Shown: positions 1-11,871, counted from the first letter of the stretch. The stretch is 64,000 nt of DNA from Halopseudomonas sp002296055 (GCF_050876985.1 NZ_JBPAPP010000001.1), one strand, 5' to 3'. The notes: a model not told the origin generated them from the sequence alone. Translations and numbers: made by a program.

Positions 1-38
1 GCAAGATCGCCAAACTCATGAGTATTCGCCGGCTGCAT
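1..38 (-). CDS. Partial divergent CDS, 5' end only
   Basis: A minus-strand reading frame starts at an ATG at 38-36 and runs off the left edge. About 12 codons are visible (M-Q-P-A-N-T-H-E-F-G-D-L). It is preceded by a GGAGGG Shine-Dalgarno-like sequence at 54-49, ten bases from the ATG, which is the only reason to call it. Too little is visible to name a product. It would be transcribed divergently from gyrA. Confidence 0.35.
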   Translation of the reverse strand, partial: MQPANTHEFGDL

Positions 39-297
39 TGATGCTTGTCCCTCCTTGCCCGCGGCGGGCGCGCTATAAGCTCCCGTCGGCGGGTTCTCTG
101 TGGTATCCTTTGGCGCTTTGATCGGGCGGAATGCGCCCCGTTGCAGAAGCTCTTCTGCAAGGTGGGCCGATCGGCGCTTTCGCCTTTCCAATGCGCGTGT
201 CGCAGAGGTGCTGAAAACCCGTATGTGCCGGGGGATTCAGGCCTTTGCATTGCTTTTGGCGTTATCTCAATGCCGACAATAAAAGGAATGCCGTTTC
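39..297 (+). promoter_or_regulatory. gyrA upstream region
   Basis: This is a 259-base GC-rich non-coding stretch between a probable divergent gene and gyrA. Short open frames cross it but none has a ribosome-binding site or a recognisable protein. It must contain the gyrA promoter and leader, but I see no convincing pair of -35 and -10 boxes, so no start site is assigned. Confidence 0.4.
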
Positions 298-3054
<2,757 letters not shown>

Positions 3055-3056
3055 TC

Positions 3057-4142
3057 GTGAGTAAGCGTCTGTTCAATTTCTGTGCTGGGCCGGCAGCGTT
3101 GCCGGAAGCGGTGTTGCAGCGGGCTCAGGCCGAGTTGTTGGATTGGCAGGGTAAAGGTCTGTCAGTCATGGAAATGAGCCATCGCAGCGACGAGTTTGTT
3201 GCCATCGCCCAGCAGGCTGAGCAGGACCTGCGCGAGTTGCTGGTTATTCCGGACAACTACAAGGTGCTGTTCCTGCAGGGTGGCGCCAGCCAGCAGTTCG
3301 CCCAGATCCCGCTGAACCTGATGCCAGAAGGCGGCAGTGCCGACTACATCGACACCGGTATCTGGTCGCGCAAGGCAATCGATGAAGCATCTCGCTTTGG
3401 CAGCGTCAACGTGGCCGGCAGTGCCAAGGCCTACGATTACTTTGCCATCCCTGGTCAGAACGAATGGCAGCTGTCGGCAGACGCTGCTTACGTTCATTAT
3501 TGCCCGAACGAAACCATCGGCGGCCTGGAATTCAACTGGGTGCCGCAGACTGGTGACGTACCGCTGGTGGCGGACATGTCCTCGACCATCCTGTCGCGGC
3601 CGATTGATGTCTCACGTTTCGGCATGATCTACGCCGGCGCCCAGAAAAACATCGGCCCGAGCGGGCTGGTGGTGGTGATTGTGCGTGAAGACCTGCTTGG
3701 CCGCGCCCGTGCCAGCTGCCCGACCATGCTTGATTACGCGGTGGCAGCGCAGAACGACTCCATGTACAACACCCCGCCGACCTTCGCTTGGTACCTGTCT
3801 GGCCTGATCTTCCAGTGGCTCAAGGAGCAGGGCGGTCTGGATGCGGTCAAACGCATCAACGATGCAAAGCAAAAGGCGCTGTACTCGGCCATCGACGGTA
3901 GCGAGCTGTACAACAACCCGATCAACGTCGCTGACCGGTCCTGGATGAATATCCCGTTCCGCCTGGCTGACGACCGGCTGGACAAGCCGTTCCTGGCCGG
4001 TGCCGAAGAGCGCGGACTGCTCAACCTGAAGGGCCATCGCTCGGTTGGCGGCATGCGCGCCTCCATCTATAACGCAGTGCCGCAAGCCGCGGTCGACGCA
4101 CTCGTGGCCTACATGGCCGAGTTTGAACAGCAGCACGGTTGA
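3057..4142 (+). CDS. serC: Phosphoserine aminotransferase
   Basis: SerC is a PLP enzyme that converts 3-phosphohydroxypyruvate and glutamate to phosphoserine. It also serves the pyridoxal-phosphate pathway. The 361-aa protein begins with FNFCAGPAALP, the typical SerC start, and the PLP-binding lysine is Lys197 in AGAQKNIGPSG. Translation starts at GTG 3057, two bases after the gyrA stop. pheA follows at once. The order gyrA-serC-pheA-hisC is the arrangement known in Pseudomonas, linking serine and aromatic amino acid synthesis. Confidence 0.97.
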   Translation: MSKRLFNFCAGPAALPEAVLQRAQAELLDWQGKGLSVMEMSHRSDEFVAIAQQAEQDLRELLVIPDNYKVLFLQGGASQQFAQIPLNLMPEGGSADYIDTGIWSRKAIDEASRFGSVNVAGSAKAYDYFAIPGQNEWQLSADAAYVHYCPNETIGGLEFNWVPQTGDVPLVADMSSTILSRPIDVSRFGMIYAGAQKNIGPSGLVVVIVREDLLGRARASCPTMLDYAVAAQNDSMYNTPPTFAWYLSGLIFQWLKEQGGLDAVKRINDAKQKALYSAIDGSELYNNPINVADRSWMNIPFRLADDRLDKPFLAGAEERGLLNLKGHRSVGGMRASIYNAVPQAAVDALVAYMAEFEQQHG

Positions 4143-4147
4143 TACCC

Positions 4148-5245
4148 ATGTCTGATGAAGATCAGTTGAAGGCGCTGCGTAAGCGCATCGACACCATTGA
4201 TGAAAAGATTCTTGACCTGATCAGTGAGCGGGCTGCCTGTGCGCAGACCGTCGCGCACGTCAAGCAGAAGGCGCTGGAGCCTGGCGTCAAGCCGCTGTTC
4301 TATCGCCCTGAGCGTGAAGCCTGGGTGCTCAAGCACATCATGGAGTTGAACAAGGGGCCGCTCGACAACGAGGAGATGGCCCGCCTGTTCCGTGAAATTA
4401 TGTCCGCCTGCCTGGCGCTCGAAGAGCCGCTGCGCGTGGCCTATCTCGGCCCGGAAGGCACCTTTACCCAGGCAGCCGCGCTCAAGCACTTTGGTCACTC
4501 GGTGGTCAGCGTGCCGATGGCGGCGATTGACGAGATCTTCCGTGAGGTGGCGGCCGGCGCAGTGCAGTTTGGCGTGGTGCCGGTAGAAAATTCCACCGAG
4601 GGCGCCATTAACCACACGCTCGACAGCTTCCTTGAGCATGACCTGGTGATCTGTGGCGAAGTCGAGCTGCGTATCCACCATCATTTGCTGGTCGGTGAAA
4701 ACACCAAGACCGACAAGATCTCCCGCGTGTATTCCCACGCCCAGTCACTGGCCCAGTGCCGCAAGTGGCTGGATGCCCATTACCCGAATGTCGAGCGTGT
4801 GGCCGTTGCCAGCAACGCCGATGCGGCGCGCCGGGTAAAAGGGGAGTGGAACTCGGCAGCGATTGCCGGCGACATGGCGGCTGACCTGTACGAGCTGACG
4901 CGTCTGGCCGAGAAAATCGAAGACCGTCCGGATAACTCCACGCGTTTTCTGATTATCGGTAACCAGCAAGTCCCGCCGACTGGCGACGACAAGACCTCGG
5001 TCATCGTTTCCATGCGCAACAAGCCGGGTGCGTTGCATCACCTGCTCGAACCGTTCCACTCCAACGGTATCGACCTGAGCCGCATCGAAACCCGCCCCTC
5101 GCGCAGTGGCAAGTGGACCTACGTGTTCTTTATCGACTTCTTCGGTCACCAGCACGACCCGCTGATCAAGGATGTGCTGGAGAAAATCAGCGACGACTCG
5201 GTGGCGCTCAAGGTGCTGGGGTCGTATCCGAAGGCGGTGCTCTAA
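4148..5245 (+). CDS. pheA: Bifunctional chorismate mutase/prephenate dehydratase (P-protein)
   Basis: PheA makes phenylpyruvate from chorismate by two successive reactions. The 365-aa protein has an AroQ-type chorismate mutase domain at about residues 1-90, the prephenate dehydratase domain at about 95-275 (STEGAINHTLD; NSTRF) and a C-terminal ACT domain (GALHHLLEPF; ETRPSRSGKW) that senses phenylalanine in this family. I chose ATG 4148 (MSDEDQLKALRKRID) over an upstream TTG at 4139 because it matches the usual start of the family. There is no strong Shine-Dalgarno, so translation may be coupled to serC, whose stop is five bases upstream. Confidence 0.96.
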   Translation: MSDEDQLKALRKRIDTIDEKILDLISERAACAQTVAHVKQKALEPGVKPLFYRPEREAWVLKHIMELNKGPLDNEEMARLFREIMSACLALEEPLRVAYLGPEGTFTQAAALKHFGHSVVSVPMAAIDEIFREVAAGAVQFGVVPVENSTEGAINHTLDSFLEHDLVICGEVELRIHHHLLVGENTKTDKISRVYSHAQSLAQCRKWLDAHYPNVERVAVASNADAARRVKGEWNSAAIAGDMAADLYELTRLAEKIEDRPDNSTRFLIIGNQQVPPTGDDKTSVIVSMRNKPGALHHLLEPFHSNGIDLSRIETRPSRSGKWTYVFFIDFFGHQHDPLIKDVLEKISDDSVALKVLGSYPKAVL

Positions 5246-5249
5246 ATCA

Positions 5250-5336
5250 TCAGCGACAAGCTGCAAGCCGCAAGCTGCAAGCAACTGCGGCCTGGTGTGA
5301 CTTGAAGCTTGCTGCTTGTAGCTTGAGGCTTGGTTT
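5250..5336. repeat. Imperfect inverted CAAGC/GCTTG repeat cluster
   Basis: The 93-base gap between pheA and hisC is filled with repeats. The left part (5257-5284) has four copies of CAAGC, as in CAAGCTGCAAGCCGCAAGC. The right part (5300-5332) has the complementary GCTTG motif (TTGAAGCTTGCTGCTTGTAG). The halves can fold into a long imperfect hairpin. It lies directly before the hisC start and could reduce read-through or affect hisC translation. It resembles the short dispersed extragenic repeats of Pseudomonas genomes, but other copies cannot be checked here. Confidence 0.7.
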
Positions 5337-5338
5337 CT

Positions 5339-6451
5339 ATGAGTTGTGATTTCCTCAGTCTGGCGCGGCCAGGTGTGCAGAAGCTGTCTCCCTATGTGCC
5401 GGGCAAACCGGTAGAGGAGTTGGCGCGAGAGTTTGGCTTGCGGCCCCAGGATATCGTCAAGCTGGCCAGCAACGAGAATCCGCTGGGCCCGAGCCCGGCG
5501 GTACGTGAGGCCATCGCTGCGGCATTGGCAGAGTTGACCCGTTACCCTGATGGCAATGGCTTTGCGCTAAAGCAGGCGCTGGCGGCGAAGCTGGGCGTGG
5601 ATACCGCTGGCATCACCCTGGGTAACGGCTCCAATGACATTCTCGAGCTGGTGGCCCGTGCTTTTGTCGGTCCCGAGCATGAGGTGGTGTTCAGTGATCA
5701 CGCTTTTGCTGTTTATCCCATCGTTACCCAGGCGGTGGGTGCCAAGGCGGTGTCTGTGCCGGCCAAGGACTGGGGGCATGACCTGGATGCTATGGCGGCG
5801 GCCATCACTGAGGCGACCCGGGTGGTCTTTATTGCCAACCCCAACAACCCCACTGGCACTTGGATTGAGCGCGCCGCACTTGAGGCCTTCCTTGACCGCG
5901 TGCCGGAGAACGTTATCGTGGTGTTGGACGAGGCGTACACCGAGTACGTTGAGACCGACGACGTGCCTAACGGCGTTGATTACCTGCCGCGCTACCCCAA
6001 CCTGCTGGTCTCGCGCACCTTCTCCAAGGCCTATGGCCTGGCTGCGCTGCGTGTTGGCTATGGCTTGTCCAGTCCGGTGATTGCCGATGCCCTGAATCGC
6101 GTGCGCCAGCCGTTCAACGTCAACAGCCTTGCCCTGGCGGCAGCGCTGGCGGCCCTGCAGGACGAGGCCTATCTGATCGAAAGCCGGCGCATCAACCGCC
6201 AAGGCATGCAGCAGTTGGAAGACGGCTGCGCAGCCCTTGGTCTGAGCTGGATCCCCTCGCGGGGCAACTTCCTTGCAATCGACTTGGGTCGAGACGCGGC
6301 GCAGGTATTCCAGGCGCTGCTGCGCGAAGGGGTGATTGTGCGCCCGGTGGCCAACTATGGCATGCCGAATCACCTGCGCGTGACCATTGGTTTGCCAGAA
6401 GAAAACCAACGCTTCCTGGATGCGCTCAAGCAGGTACTGAATCGTGGCTGA
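5339..6451 (+). CDS. hisC: Histidinol-phosphate/aromatic aminotransferase
   Basis: This is a class I/II PLP aminotransferase of the HisC family, 370 aa from ATG 5339 (MSCDFLSLARPGVQ). The PLP lysine is Lys230 in SRTFSKAYGLA. HisC enzymes transaminate imidazole-acetol phosphate in histidine synthesis; many also act on aromatic keto acids. Its place between pheA and tyrA-aroA, away from other his genes, matches the second hisC copy (hisC2) of Pseudomonas and suggests an aromatic amino acid role. That substrate preference is inference. It overlaps the next gene by eight bases. Confidence 0.93.
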   Translation: MSCDFLSLARPGVQKLSPYVPGKPVEELAREFGLRPQDIVKLASNENPLGPSPAVREAIAAALAELTRYPDGNGFALKQALAAKLGVDTAGITLGNGSNDILELVARAFVGPEHEVVFSDHAFAVYPIVTQAVGAKAVSVPAKDWGHDLDAMAAAITEATRVVFIANPNNPTGTWIERAALEAFLDRVPENVIVVLDEAYTEYVETDDVPNGVDYLPRYPNLLVSRTFSKAYGLAALRVGYGLSSPVIADALNRVRQPFNVNSLALAAALAALQDEAYLIESRRINRQGMQQLEDGCAALGLSWIPSRGNFLAIDLGRDAAQVFQALLREGVIVRPVANYGMPNHLRVTIGLPEENQRFLDALKQVLNRG

Positions 6452-8690
6452 TGTAACCGGCCTGTCACCAGTAACACCGACAATCGGGCGCCTTGCGGTA
6501 ATTGGGCTTGGCCTGATCGGCGGCTCCTTTGCCAAGGGCATGCGCCAGAGCGGCCTGTGCCGTGAGGTGATTGGTTGTGATCTGGACCCTGTCTCTCGCC
6601 GTCAGGCGGTGCCGCTGGGTGTGGTCGACAAGGTCACGGCTAATCTGGTTGAGGCAGTGCAGGGCGCGGACCTGATCATGCTGGCCGTGCCCGTGCTGGG
6701 TATGCGCGCGGTGCTGGCGCAACTGGCGGCGCTGGAGTTGGGTGACGCCGTGATTACGGATGTGGGTAGCACCAAGGGTGCGGTTGCCCAGGCGGTGGAA
6801 GAGGTTTTTGGCACGGTGCCAGCCAACTTTGTGCCGGGCCATCCGATTGCTGGCTCGGAAAAAAGCGGTGTCGAGGCGGCGCGGGCGGATCTGTTCCGCC
6901 ACCACAAGGTGATTCTCACGCCGCTTGAGCAGACGGCGGCGGAGGCGGTCAGCCTGGTACAGCGTTGTTGGCAGGCGCTGGATGCCGATGTAGAGAGTAT
7001 GTCGCTGGCCGACCATGATGAAGTCCTGGCGGCCACCAGCCACTTGCCGCATCTGCTGGCGTTTTCATTGGTTGATACGTTGGCGTCGCGGAACGAGAAT
7101 CTGGAGATTTTCCGCTACGCGGCCGGTGGCTTCCGGGACTTTACCCGTATTGCCGCGAGTGATCCGGTGATGTGGCGTGATGTTTTTCTGGCAAATCGGG
7201 ATGCGGTACTGCGCAGCCTTGATGCCTTTACCCAGGATCTGGGTCGACTGCGTGAGGCGGTGGAAACCCGCGACGCCAACACGCTGCTCGGTGTGTTTAC
7301 CCGAGCCAAGTCGGCACGAGAGCATTTCAGCACTATTCTGGCCCGCAGGGCCTACATGGAACCTATGCAAACTCAAGAATTCAACTTCATCGCCAGCCCC
7401 GGCGGCAAGGTCAACGGCAGTATCCGCGTGCCCGGTGACAAGTCCATTTCCCATCGCTCGATCATGCTCGGCTCCCTGGCCGAGGGCGTGACCGAGGTCG
7501 AAGGCTTCCTGGAAGGCGAAGACAGCCTGGCAACCCTGCAGGCATTCCGTGACATGGGTGTGGTGATTGAAGGCCCGCACCATGGTCGTGTGACCATCAA
7601 TGGTGTTGGTCTGCACGGTCTGCAGGCGCCGCCCGGCTCGCTGTATCTGGGCAACTCCGGCACGTCCATGCGCCTGCTGTCGGGCCTGCTGGCTGGGCAG
7701 GACTTTGACACCGTGCTGACCGGCGATGCCTCGCTGTCCAAGCGCCCGATGGGCCGCGTGGCCAAGCCGCTGCGCGAAATGGGTGCGCAGATCGACACCG
7801 GTGATGAGGGTCGTCCGCCGCTGCGCATCAAGGGTGGCAGCCGCATGATGGGTATGGACTACCAGATGCCCATGGCCAGTGCCCAGGTCAAATCCTGCAT
7901 TCTGCTGGCGGGCCTGTACGCCTCCGGCACTACCTCGGTGACCGAGCCTGCGCCCACCCGTGACCACACCGAGCGCATGCTCAAGGGCTTCGGTTACCCG
8001 GTCAAGGTCGATGGTGCCACTGCCACCATCGAATCCGGCCACACCCTCAAGGCCTGCCGCATTGATGTGCCGGCGGACATCTCGTCCGCTGCGTTCTTCA
8101 TGGTCGCGGCCAGCATCTGCGAAGGCGCTGACCTGACGCTGGAGCACGTGGGCATCAACCCGACGCGCATCGGCATCATTAACATTTTGCGCGCCATGGG
8201 CGGTGATCTGGAGCTGCTTAACGAGCGCGAAGTTGGTGGTGAGCCGGTGGCTGATATCCGCGTGCGTTACGCACCGCTCAAGGGTATCGATATTCCGGTT
8301 GATCAGGTGCCGCTGGCGATTGACGAGTTCCCGGTACTGTTCGTGGCCGCGGCCTGTGCCGAAGGCCGGACCATCCTGCGTGATGCTGAAGAGCTGCGCG
8401 TAAAAGAGTCCGACCGCATTCAGGTCATGGCTGATGGCCTGCAGGCGCTGGGCGTCAAGGCAGAGCCGACGCCTGACGGCATCATTATCGACGGCGGCGC
8501 CATTGGTGGCGGCAGCGTTGAAAGCCATGGTGACCACCGTATCGCTATGTCGTTCTCGGTCGCTGCGCTGCGCGCCACCGGCGACATTCATATCAAGGAT
8601 TGCGCCAATGTGGCGACATCATTCCCGGGCTTCATCGACCTTGCGCAATCGGTCGGCATGCAAGTCCGTTTGGAGGAAACGCGTGATTGA
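6444..8690 (+). CDS. Fused prephenate dehydrogenase / EPSP synthase
   Basis: The 748-aa protein joins TyrA and AroA. Residues 1-300 are prephenate dehydrogenase with the NAD motif GLGLIGGS near residue 21. Residues about 310-748 are 5-enolpyruvylshikimate-3-phosphate synthase, with PGDKSISHRS, LGNSGTSMRLL, SAQVK, RDHTE, NPTR and a C-terminal EELRVKESDR. GDKS, SAQVK, RDHTE and NPTR follow the class II EPSPS signature, although the glycine in NSGTS differs from the NAATG of the well-known CP4 enzyme. GTG 6444 is the start, overlapping hisC. An internal ATG at 7357 could yield AroA alone. The fusion couples the shikimate pathway to tyrosine synthesis and is known in Pseudomonas. Confidence 0.95.
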   Translation: MADVTGLSPVTPTIGRLAVIGLGLIGGSFAKGMRQSGLCREVIGCDLDPVSRRQAVPLGVVDKVTANLVEAVQGADLIMLAVPVLGMRAVLAQLAALELGDAVITDVGSTKGAVAQAVEEVFGTVPANFVPGHPIAGSEKSGVEAARADLFRHHKVILTPLEQTAAEAVSLVQRCWQALDADVESMSLADHDEVLAATSHLPHLLAFSLVDTLASRNENLEIFRYAAGGFRDFTRIAASDPVMWRDVFLANRDAVLRSLDAFTQDLGRLREAVETRDANTLLGVFTRAKSAREHFSTILARRAYMEPMQTQEFNFIASPGGKVNGSIRVPGDKSISHRSIMLGSLAEGVTEVEGFLEGEDSLATLQAFRDMGVVIEGPHHGRVTINGVGLHGLQAPPGSLYLGNSGTSMRLLSGLLAGQDFDTVLTGDASLSKRPMGRVAKPLREMGAQIDTGDEGRPPLRIKGGSRMMGMDYQMPMASAQVKSCILLAGLYASGTTSVTEPAPTRDHTERMLKGFGYPVKVDGATATIESGHTLKACRIDVPADISSAAFFMVAASICEGADLTLEHVGINPTRIGIINILRAMGGDLELLNEREVGGEPVADIRVRYAPLKGIDIPVDQVPLAIDEFPVLFVAAACAEGRTILRDAEELRVKESDRIQVMADGLQALGVKAEPTPDGIIIDGGAIGGGSVESHGDHRIAMSFSVAALRATGDIHIKDCANVATSFPGFIDLAQSVGMQVRLEETRD

Positions 8691-9375
8691 TCAACAGGCC
8701 CCCGTCATCACCATCGACGGCCCTGGTGGGTCGGGCAAAGGCACCATTGCCGGTTTGCTGGCCTCTCGTCTTGGCTGGAACCTGCTGGACTCCGGCGCTC
8801 TGTATCGCCTGCTCGCCCTGTCTGCGCGCAATCACGGCGTTGATTTGACCAACGAGACCTCGCTGGAGGCGCTGGCCGCTCATTTGGATGTGCAGTTTGT
8901 CGCCGGTGAAGCCGGTGGCGAACAGCAGATTATTCTTGAGGGCGAGGATGTCACCCGCGCCATCCGTACCGAAGACGTGGGCGCCGGCGCCTCTCAGGTC
9001 GCCGCGCTGCCAGCCGTGCGCGATGCGCTGTTGCAGCGTCAGCGCGTGTTTCGCGAAGCGCCGGGTCTGGTCGCTGATGGTCGCGACATGGGGACCGTGG
9101 TGTTTGCCGATGCGCAGTTGAAGGTGTACCTGACCGCCAGCGCCGAGGAGCGTGCCTCTCGCCGTCACCGGCAGTTGCTCGGAAAGGGTGAAACTGCTAA
9201 TCTGGCGAGTCTTCTCGATGAGATCATCGCGCGGGATGAGCGGGATATGAATCGCAGCGTTGCGCCGCTGAAGCCGGCGGATGATGCAATCCTGATCGAT
9301 TCCACGCAGATGAGCATCGAGGAAGTACTTGAATCAGTCCAGACGATGGCGCGCGAGCGCAACCTGCTGGGCTGA
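8683..9375 (+). CDS. cmk: Cytidylate (CMP/dCMP) kinase
   Basis: Cmk phosphorylates CMP and dCMP with ATP. The P-loop GPGGSGKGT lies at residues 13-21 of a 230-aa protein, the usual length. A longer upstream extension is open in the same frame, but the start is GTG 8683, preceded by a good Shine-Dalgarno (GGAGG at 8672-8676) inside the end of aroA; it gives the family-typical MIDQQAPVITIDGPGG. The eight-base overlap with the preceding gene implies translational coupling. It is followed by rpsA, the same cmk-rpsA order seen in many gammaproteobacteria. Confidence 0.96.
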   Translation: MIDQQAPVITIDGPGGSGKGTIAGLLASRLGWNLLDSGALYRLLALSARNHGVDLTNETSLEALAAHLDVQFVAGEAGGEQQIILEGEDVTRAIRTEDVGAGASQVAALPAVRDALLQRQRVFREAPGLVADGRDMGTVVFADAQLKVYLTASAEERASRRHRQLLGKGETANLASLLDEIIARDERDMNRSVAPLKPADDAILIDSTQMSIEEVLESVQTMARERNLLG

Positions 9376-9529
9376 TCAGGCTGTCTGTTCCGGGTAACCA
9401 GCACCACCGGAAAGGGCATTTATACCATCAACCCACGCAAGCTGGTGGCGTGGCGGGACAGTAGCTGCACAGCGCGCTTTAAAACGGCTCTGCGGTAGCT
9501 GCCCTAAATACTTACTTACAGGATTCCAA

Positions 9530-11212
9530 ATGAGCGAAAGCTTTGCCGAACTTTTTGAAGAAAGCCTAAAAACCCTTGATATGGAGCCGGGCTCCATCAT
9601 CACTGGTATCGTTGTGGACATCGACTCCGACTGGGTCACCGTTCACGCCGGTCTGAAATCAGAGGGTGTCATCCCGCGCGATCAGTTCCTGGACGAGCAG
9701 GGCGAACTGACCATCGAAGTGGGTGATGAGGTTCACGTTGCACTGGATGCCGTTGAAGACGGTTTCGGTGAAACTAAACTGTCCCGCGAAAAGGCCAAGC
9801 GCGCCGAATCGTGGAAAGTCCTCGAAGCTGCTTTCGCTGCAGAAGAAGTCGTCAAGGGCGTTATCAACGGCAAGGTCAAAGGTGGCTTTACCGTCGACGT
9901 CAACACCATCCGTGCGTTCCTGCCGGGCTCGCTGGTTGACGTACGTCCCGTACGTGACACCACCCACCTGGAAAACAAGGAACTGGAATTCAAGGTCATC
10001 AAACTGGACCAGAAGCGCAACAACGTTGTCGTTTCCCGTCGTGCAGTTCTGGAAGCCGAGAACTCCGCCGAGCGCGAAGCCCTGCTGGAAACCCTGCAGG
10101 AAGGTCAAGTCGTCAAGGGTATCGTCAAGAACCTCACCGATTACGGTGCGTTCGTCGACCTGGGCGGCGTAGATGGTCTGCTGCACATCACCGACATGGC
10201 TTGGAAGCGCATCAAGCATCCGTCTGAGATCGTCAACGTTGGTGACGAGATCGACGTTAAGGTCCTGAAGTTTGACCGTGAGCGTAACCGCGTTTCCCTG
10301 GGTCTGAAGCAACTGGGCGAAGATCCGTGGGTTGCTATCACCGGTCGTTACCCGGAAGGCACTCGCGTCACTGCCAAGGTCACTAATCTGACCGACTACG
10401 GCTGCTTCGCTGAGCTGGAAGAAGGCGTTGAAGGTCTGGTTCACGTTTCCGAAATGGATTGGACCAACAAGAACATCCACCCGTCCAAGGTTGTTAACGT
10501 TGGTGACGAAGTGGAAGTTATGGTTCTGGACATCGACGAAGACCGTCGCCGTATCTCCCTGGGCATCAAGCAGTGCAAGATGAACCCGTGGGAAGAGTTC
10601 TCCAGCAAGTTCAACAAGGGCGACCGTATCTCCGGTTCCATCAAGTCCATCACTGACTTCGGTATCTTTATCGGTCTGGACGGTGGCATCGATGGTCTGG
10701 TTCACCTGTCCGACATCTCCTGGAACGAAGCCGGTGAAGAAGCGGTACGTCGCTTCAAGAAAGGCGACGAGATCGAAACCGTTATCCTGTCTGTTGACCC
10801 TGAGCGTGAGCGCATCTCCCTGGGCGTCAAGCAGCTGGAAGACGATCCGTTCTCCAACTTCGTTTCCCTGAACGAGAAGGGCAGCATCATCACCGGTACC
10901 GTCAAGGAAGTTGACGCCAAAGGCGCCATCATCACCCTGGCGGACGACATCGAAGGCACTCTGAAGGCCTCCGAAATCAGCCGTGACCGCGTTGAAGATG
11001 CTCGCAACGTCCTGAACGCTGGCGACGAAGTTGAAGCCAAGATCATTGGTGTCGACCGTAAGAGCCGCGTTATCAGCCTGTCCATCAAGGCGAAAGACGT
11101 TGAAGACGAGAAAGAAGCCATGCAAGACCTGCGTAAGCAGGAAATGCTGGCCGCTGGTCCGACCACCATTGGTGATCTGATCAAGCAGCAGATGGAAGGC
11201 AAAGGCAACTAA
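9530..11212 (+). CDS. rpsA: 30S ribosomal protein S1
   Basis: S1 binds mRNA leaders on the 30S subunit and helps unfold them. The 560-aa protein has six S1/OB-fold repeats, of the form KGIVKNLTDYGAFVDLGG, each followed by ITD or VHVS segments and an ISLG(I/V)KQ end. Codon use is biased to frequent codons, as expected for a highly expressed gene. A 154-base gap separates it from cmk and probably carries its own promoter and leader. A strong terminator follows at 11231. Confidence 0.98.
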   Translation: MSESFAELFEESLKTLDMEPGSIITGIVVDIDSDWVTVHAGLKSEGVIPRDQFLDEQGELTIEVGDEVHVALDAVEDGFGETKLSREKAKRAESWKVLEAAFAAEEVVKGVINGKVKGGFTVDVNTIRAFLPGSLVDVRPVRDTTHLENKELEFKVIKLDQKRNNVVVSRRAVLEAENSAEREALLETLQEGQVVKGIVKNLTDYGAFVDLGGVDGLLHITDMAWKRIKHPSEIVNVGDEIDVKVLKFDRERNRVSLGLKQLGEDPWVAITGRYPEGTRVTAKVTNLTDYGCFAELEEGVEGLVHVSEMDWTNKNIHPSKVVNVGDEVEVMVLDIDEDRRRISLGIKQCKMNPWEEFSSKFNKGDRISGSIKSITDFGIFIGLDGGIDGLVHLSDISWNEAGEEAVRRFKKGDEIETVILSVDPERERISLGVKQLEDDPFSNFVSLNEKGSIITGTVKEVDAKGAIITLADDIEGTLKASEISRDRVEDARNVLNAGDEVEAKIIGVDRKSRVISLSIKAKDVEDEKEAMQDLRKQEMLAAGPTTIGDLIKQQMEGKGN

Positions 11213-11227
11213 GCCTATCCAGCTGTG

Positions 11228-11256
11228 AAAAAGGGCGACTTCGGTCGCCCTTTTTT
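11228..11256 (+). terminator. Rho-independent terminator of rpsA
   Basis: A perfect nine-base-pair stem AAGGGCGAC/GTCGCCCTT (11231-11239 with 11244-11252) encloses a stable TTCG tetraloop and ends in six T residues. It lies 16 bases after the rpsA stop codon. Confidence 0.93.
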
Positions 11257-11508
11257 GTGCCCGCCCGTTAGAGCAGCCGCAAGTAAAACCCTGGCTTATC
11301 AGTTGTGTGGGTTCTCTGAGGGTGATGAATGCGCGACAAGGCGCATAGAAAAGACTTGACGGCTCGGCAGGGCAACACATCCTGATTACGCATGCAGCTG
11401 CGAAGCGCGGGAGCGCTTCGCTTAACAGTCTGTTCAAACCTAGTCAAGCATGGTAAAACCGTATAAAACGACAAACGAGTCTACTCGCTTGATAAGAAAG
11501 GGAAAACC
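11257..11508 (+). promoter_or_regulatory. ihfB upstream region with a tetraloop hairpin
   Basis: This gap lies between the rpsA terminator and ihfB. It contains a perfect nine-base-pair hairpin GCGAAGCGC-GGGA-GCGCTTCGC at 11400-11421 without a T-tract, about 90 bases before the ATG. An AT-rich stretch with TATAAA at 11462-11467 could be a -10 element, but no good -35 box is at the right distance. A promoter for ihfB is expected here; autoregulation by IHF, known in E. coli, cannot be judged from sequence. Confidence 0.45.
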
Positions 11509-11802
11509 ATGACCAAGTCGGAGTTGATCGAGCGCATCGTCGAACAACAGGGGCAGTTGTCGGCGAAGGACGTTGAGCTTGCGATCAAGACCATGCTGGA
11601 ACACATGTCCCAGGCATTGGCTACCGGGGAGCGAATCGAGATTCGTGGCTTCGGCAGCTTCTCGTTGCATTACCGTGCGCCGCGGGTGGGGCGTAATCCC
11701 AAGACCGGTGATGCGGTGGAGCTTGAGGGTAAATATGTGCCGCACTTCAAGCCGGGCAAGGAGTTGCGTGACAGGGTTAACGAGTCACTCGAAAACGCCT
11801 GA
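11509..11802 (+). CDS. ihfB: Integration host factor beta subunit
   Basis: IHF is a DNA-bending heterodimer that shapes promoters, replication origins and recombination sites. The 97-aa protein is a typical HU/IHF fold: it begins MTKSELIERI, has the beta-arm core GFGSFSLHYRAPRVGRNPKTG with the intercalating proline region, and ends with the conserved FKPGKELRDRVN. A Shine-Dalgarno (GAAAGGGAAA) precedes the ATG. In P. aeruginosa this gene marks one end of the O-antigen cluster; here no such cluster follows directly, and lapA-lapB come next. Confidence 0.97.
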   Translation: MTKSELIERIVEQQGQLSAKDVELAIKTMLEHMSQALATGERIEIRGFGSFSLHYRAPRVGRNPKTGDAVELEGKYVPHFKPGKELRDRVNESLENA

Positions 11803-11871
11803 TCCTATGCCGCACTGGCGCTGCGCTGGGTTATACTTCGCACACACTCAATGGATGCGGAGTTGTATCAC

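Noticed and set aside
8434..8682. N-terminal extension of cmk by about 80 codons
   Set aside because: It overlaps the aroA coding region in another frame and lacks similarity; GTG 8683 has a good Shine-Dalgarno and the expected family start.
9659..11437. 592-codon antisense frame opposite rpsA
   Set aside because: It mirrors the repeats of S1 and has no homology signal of its own.
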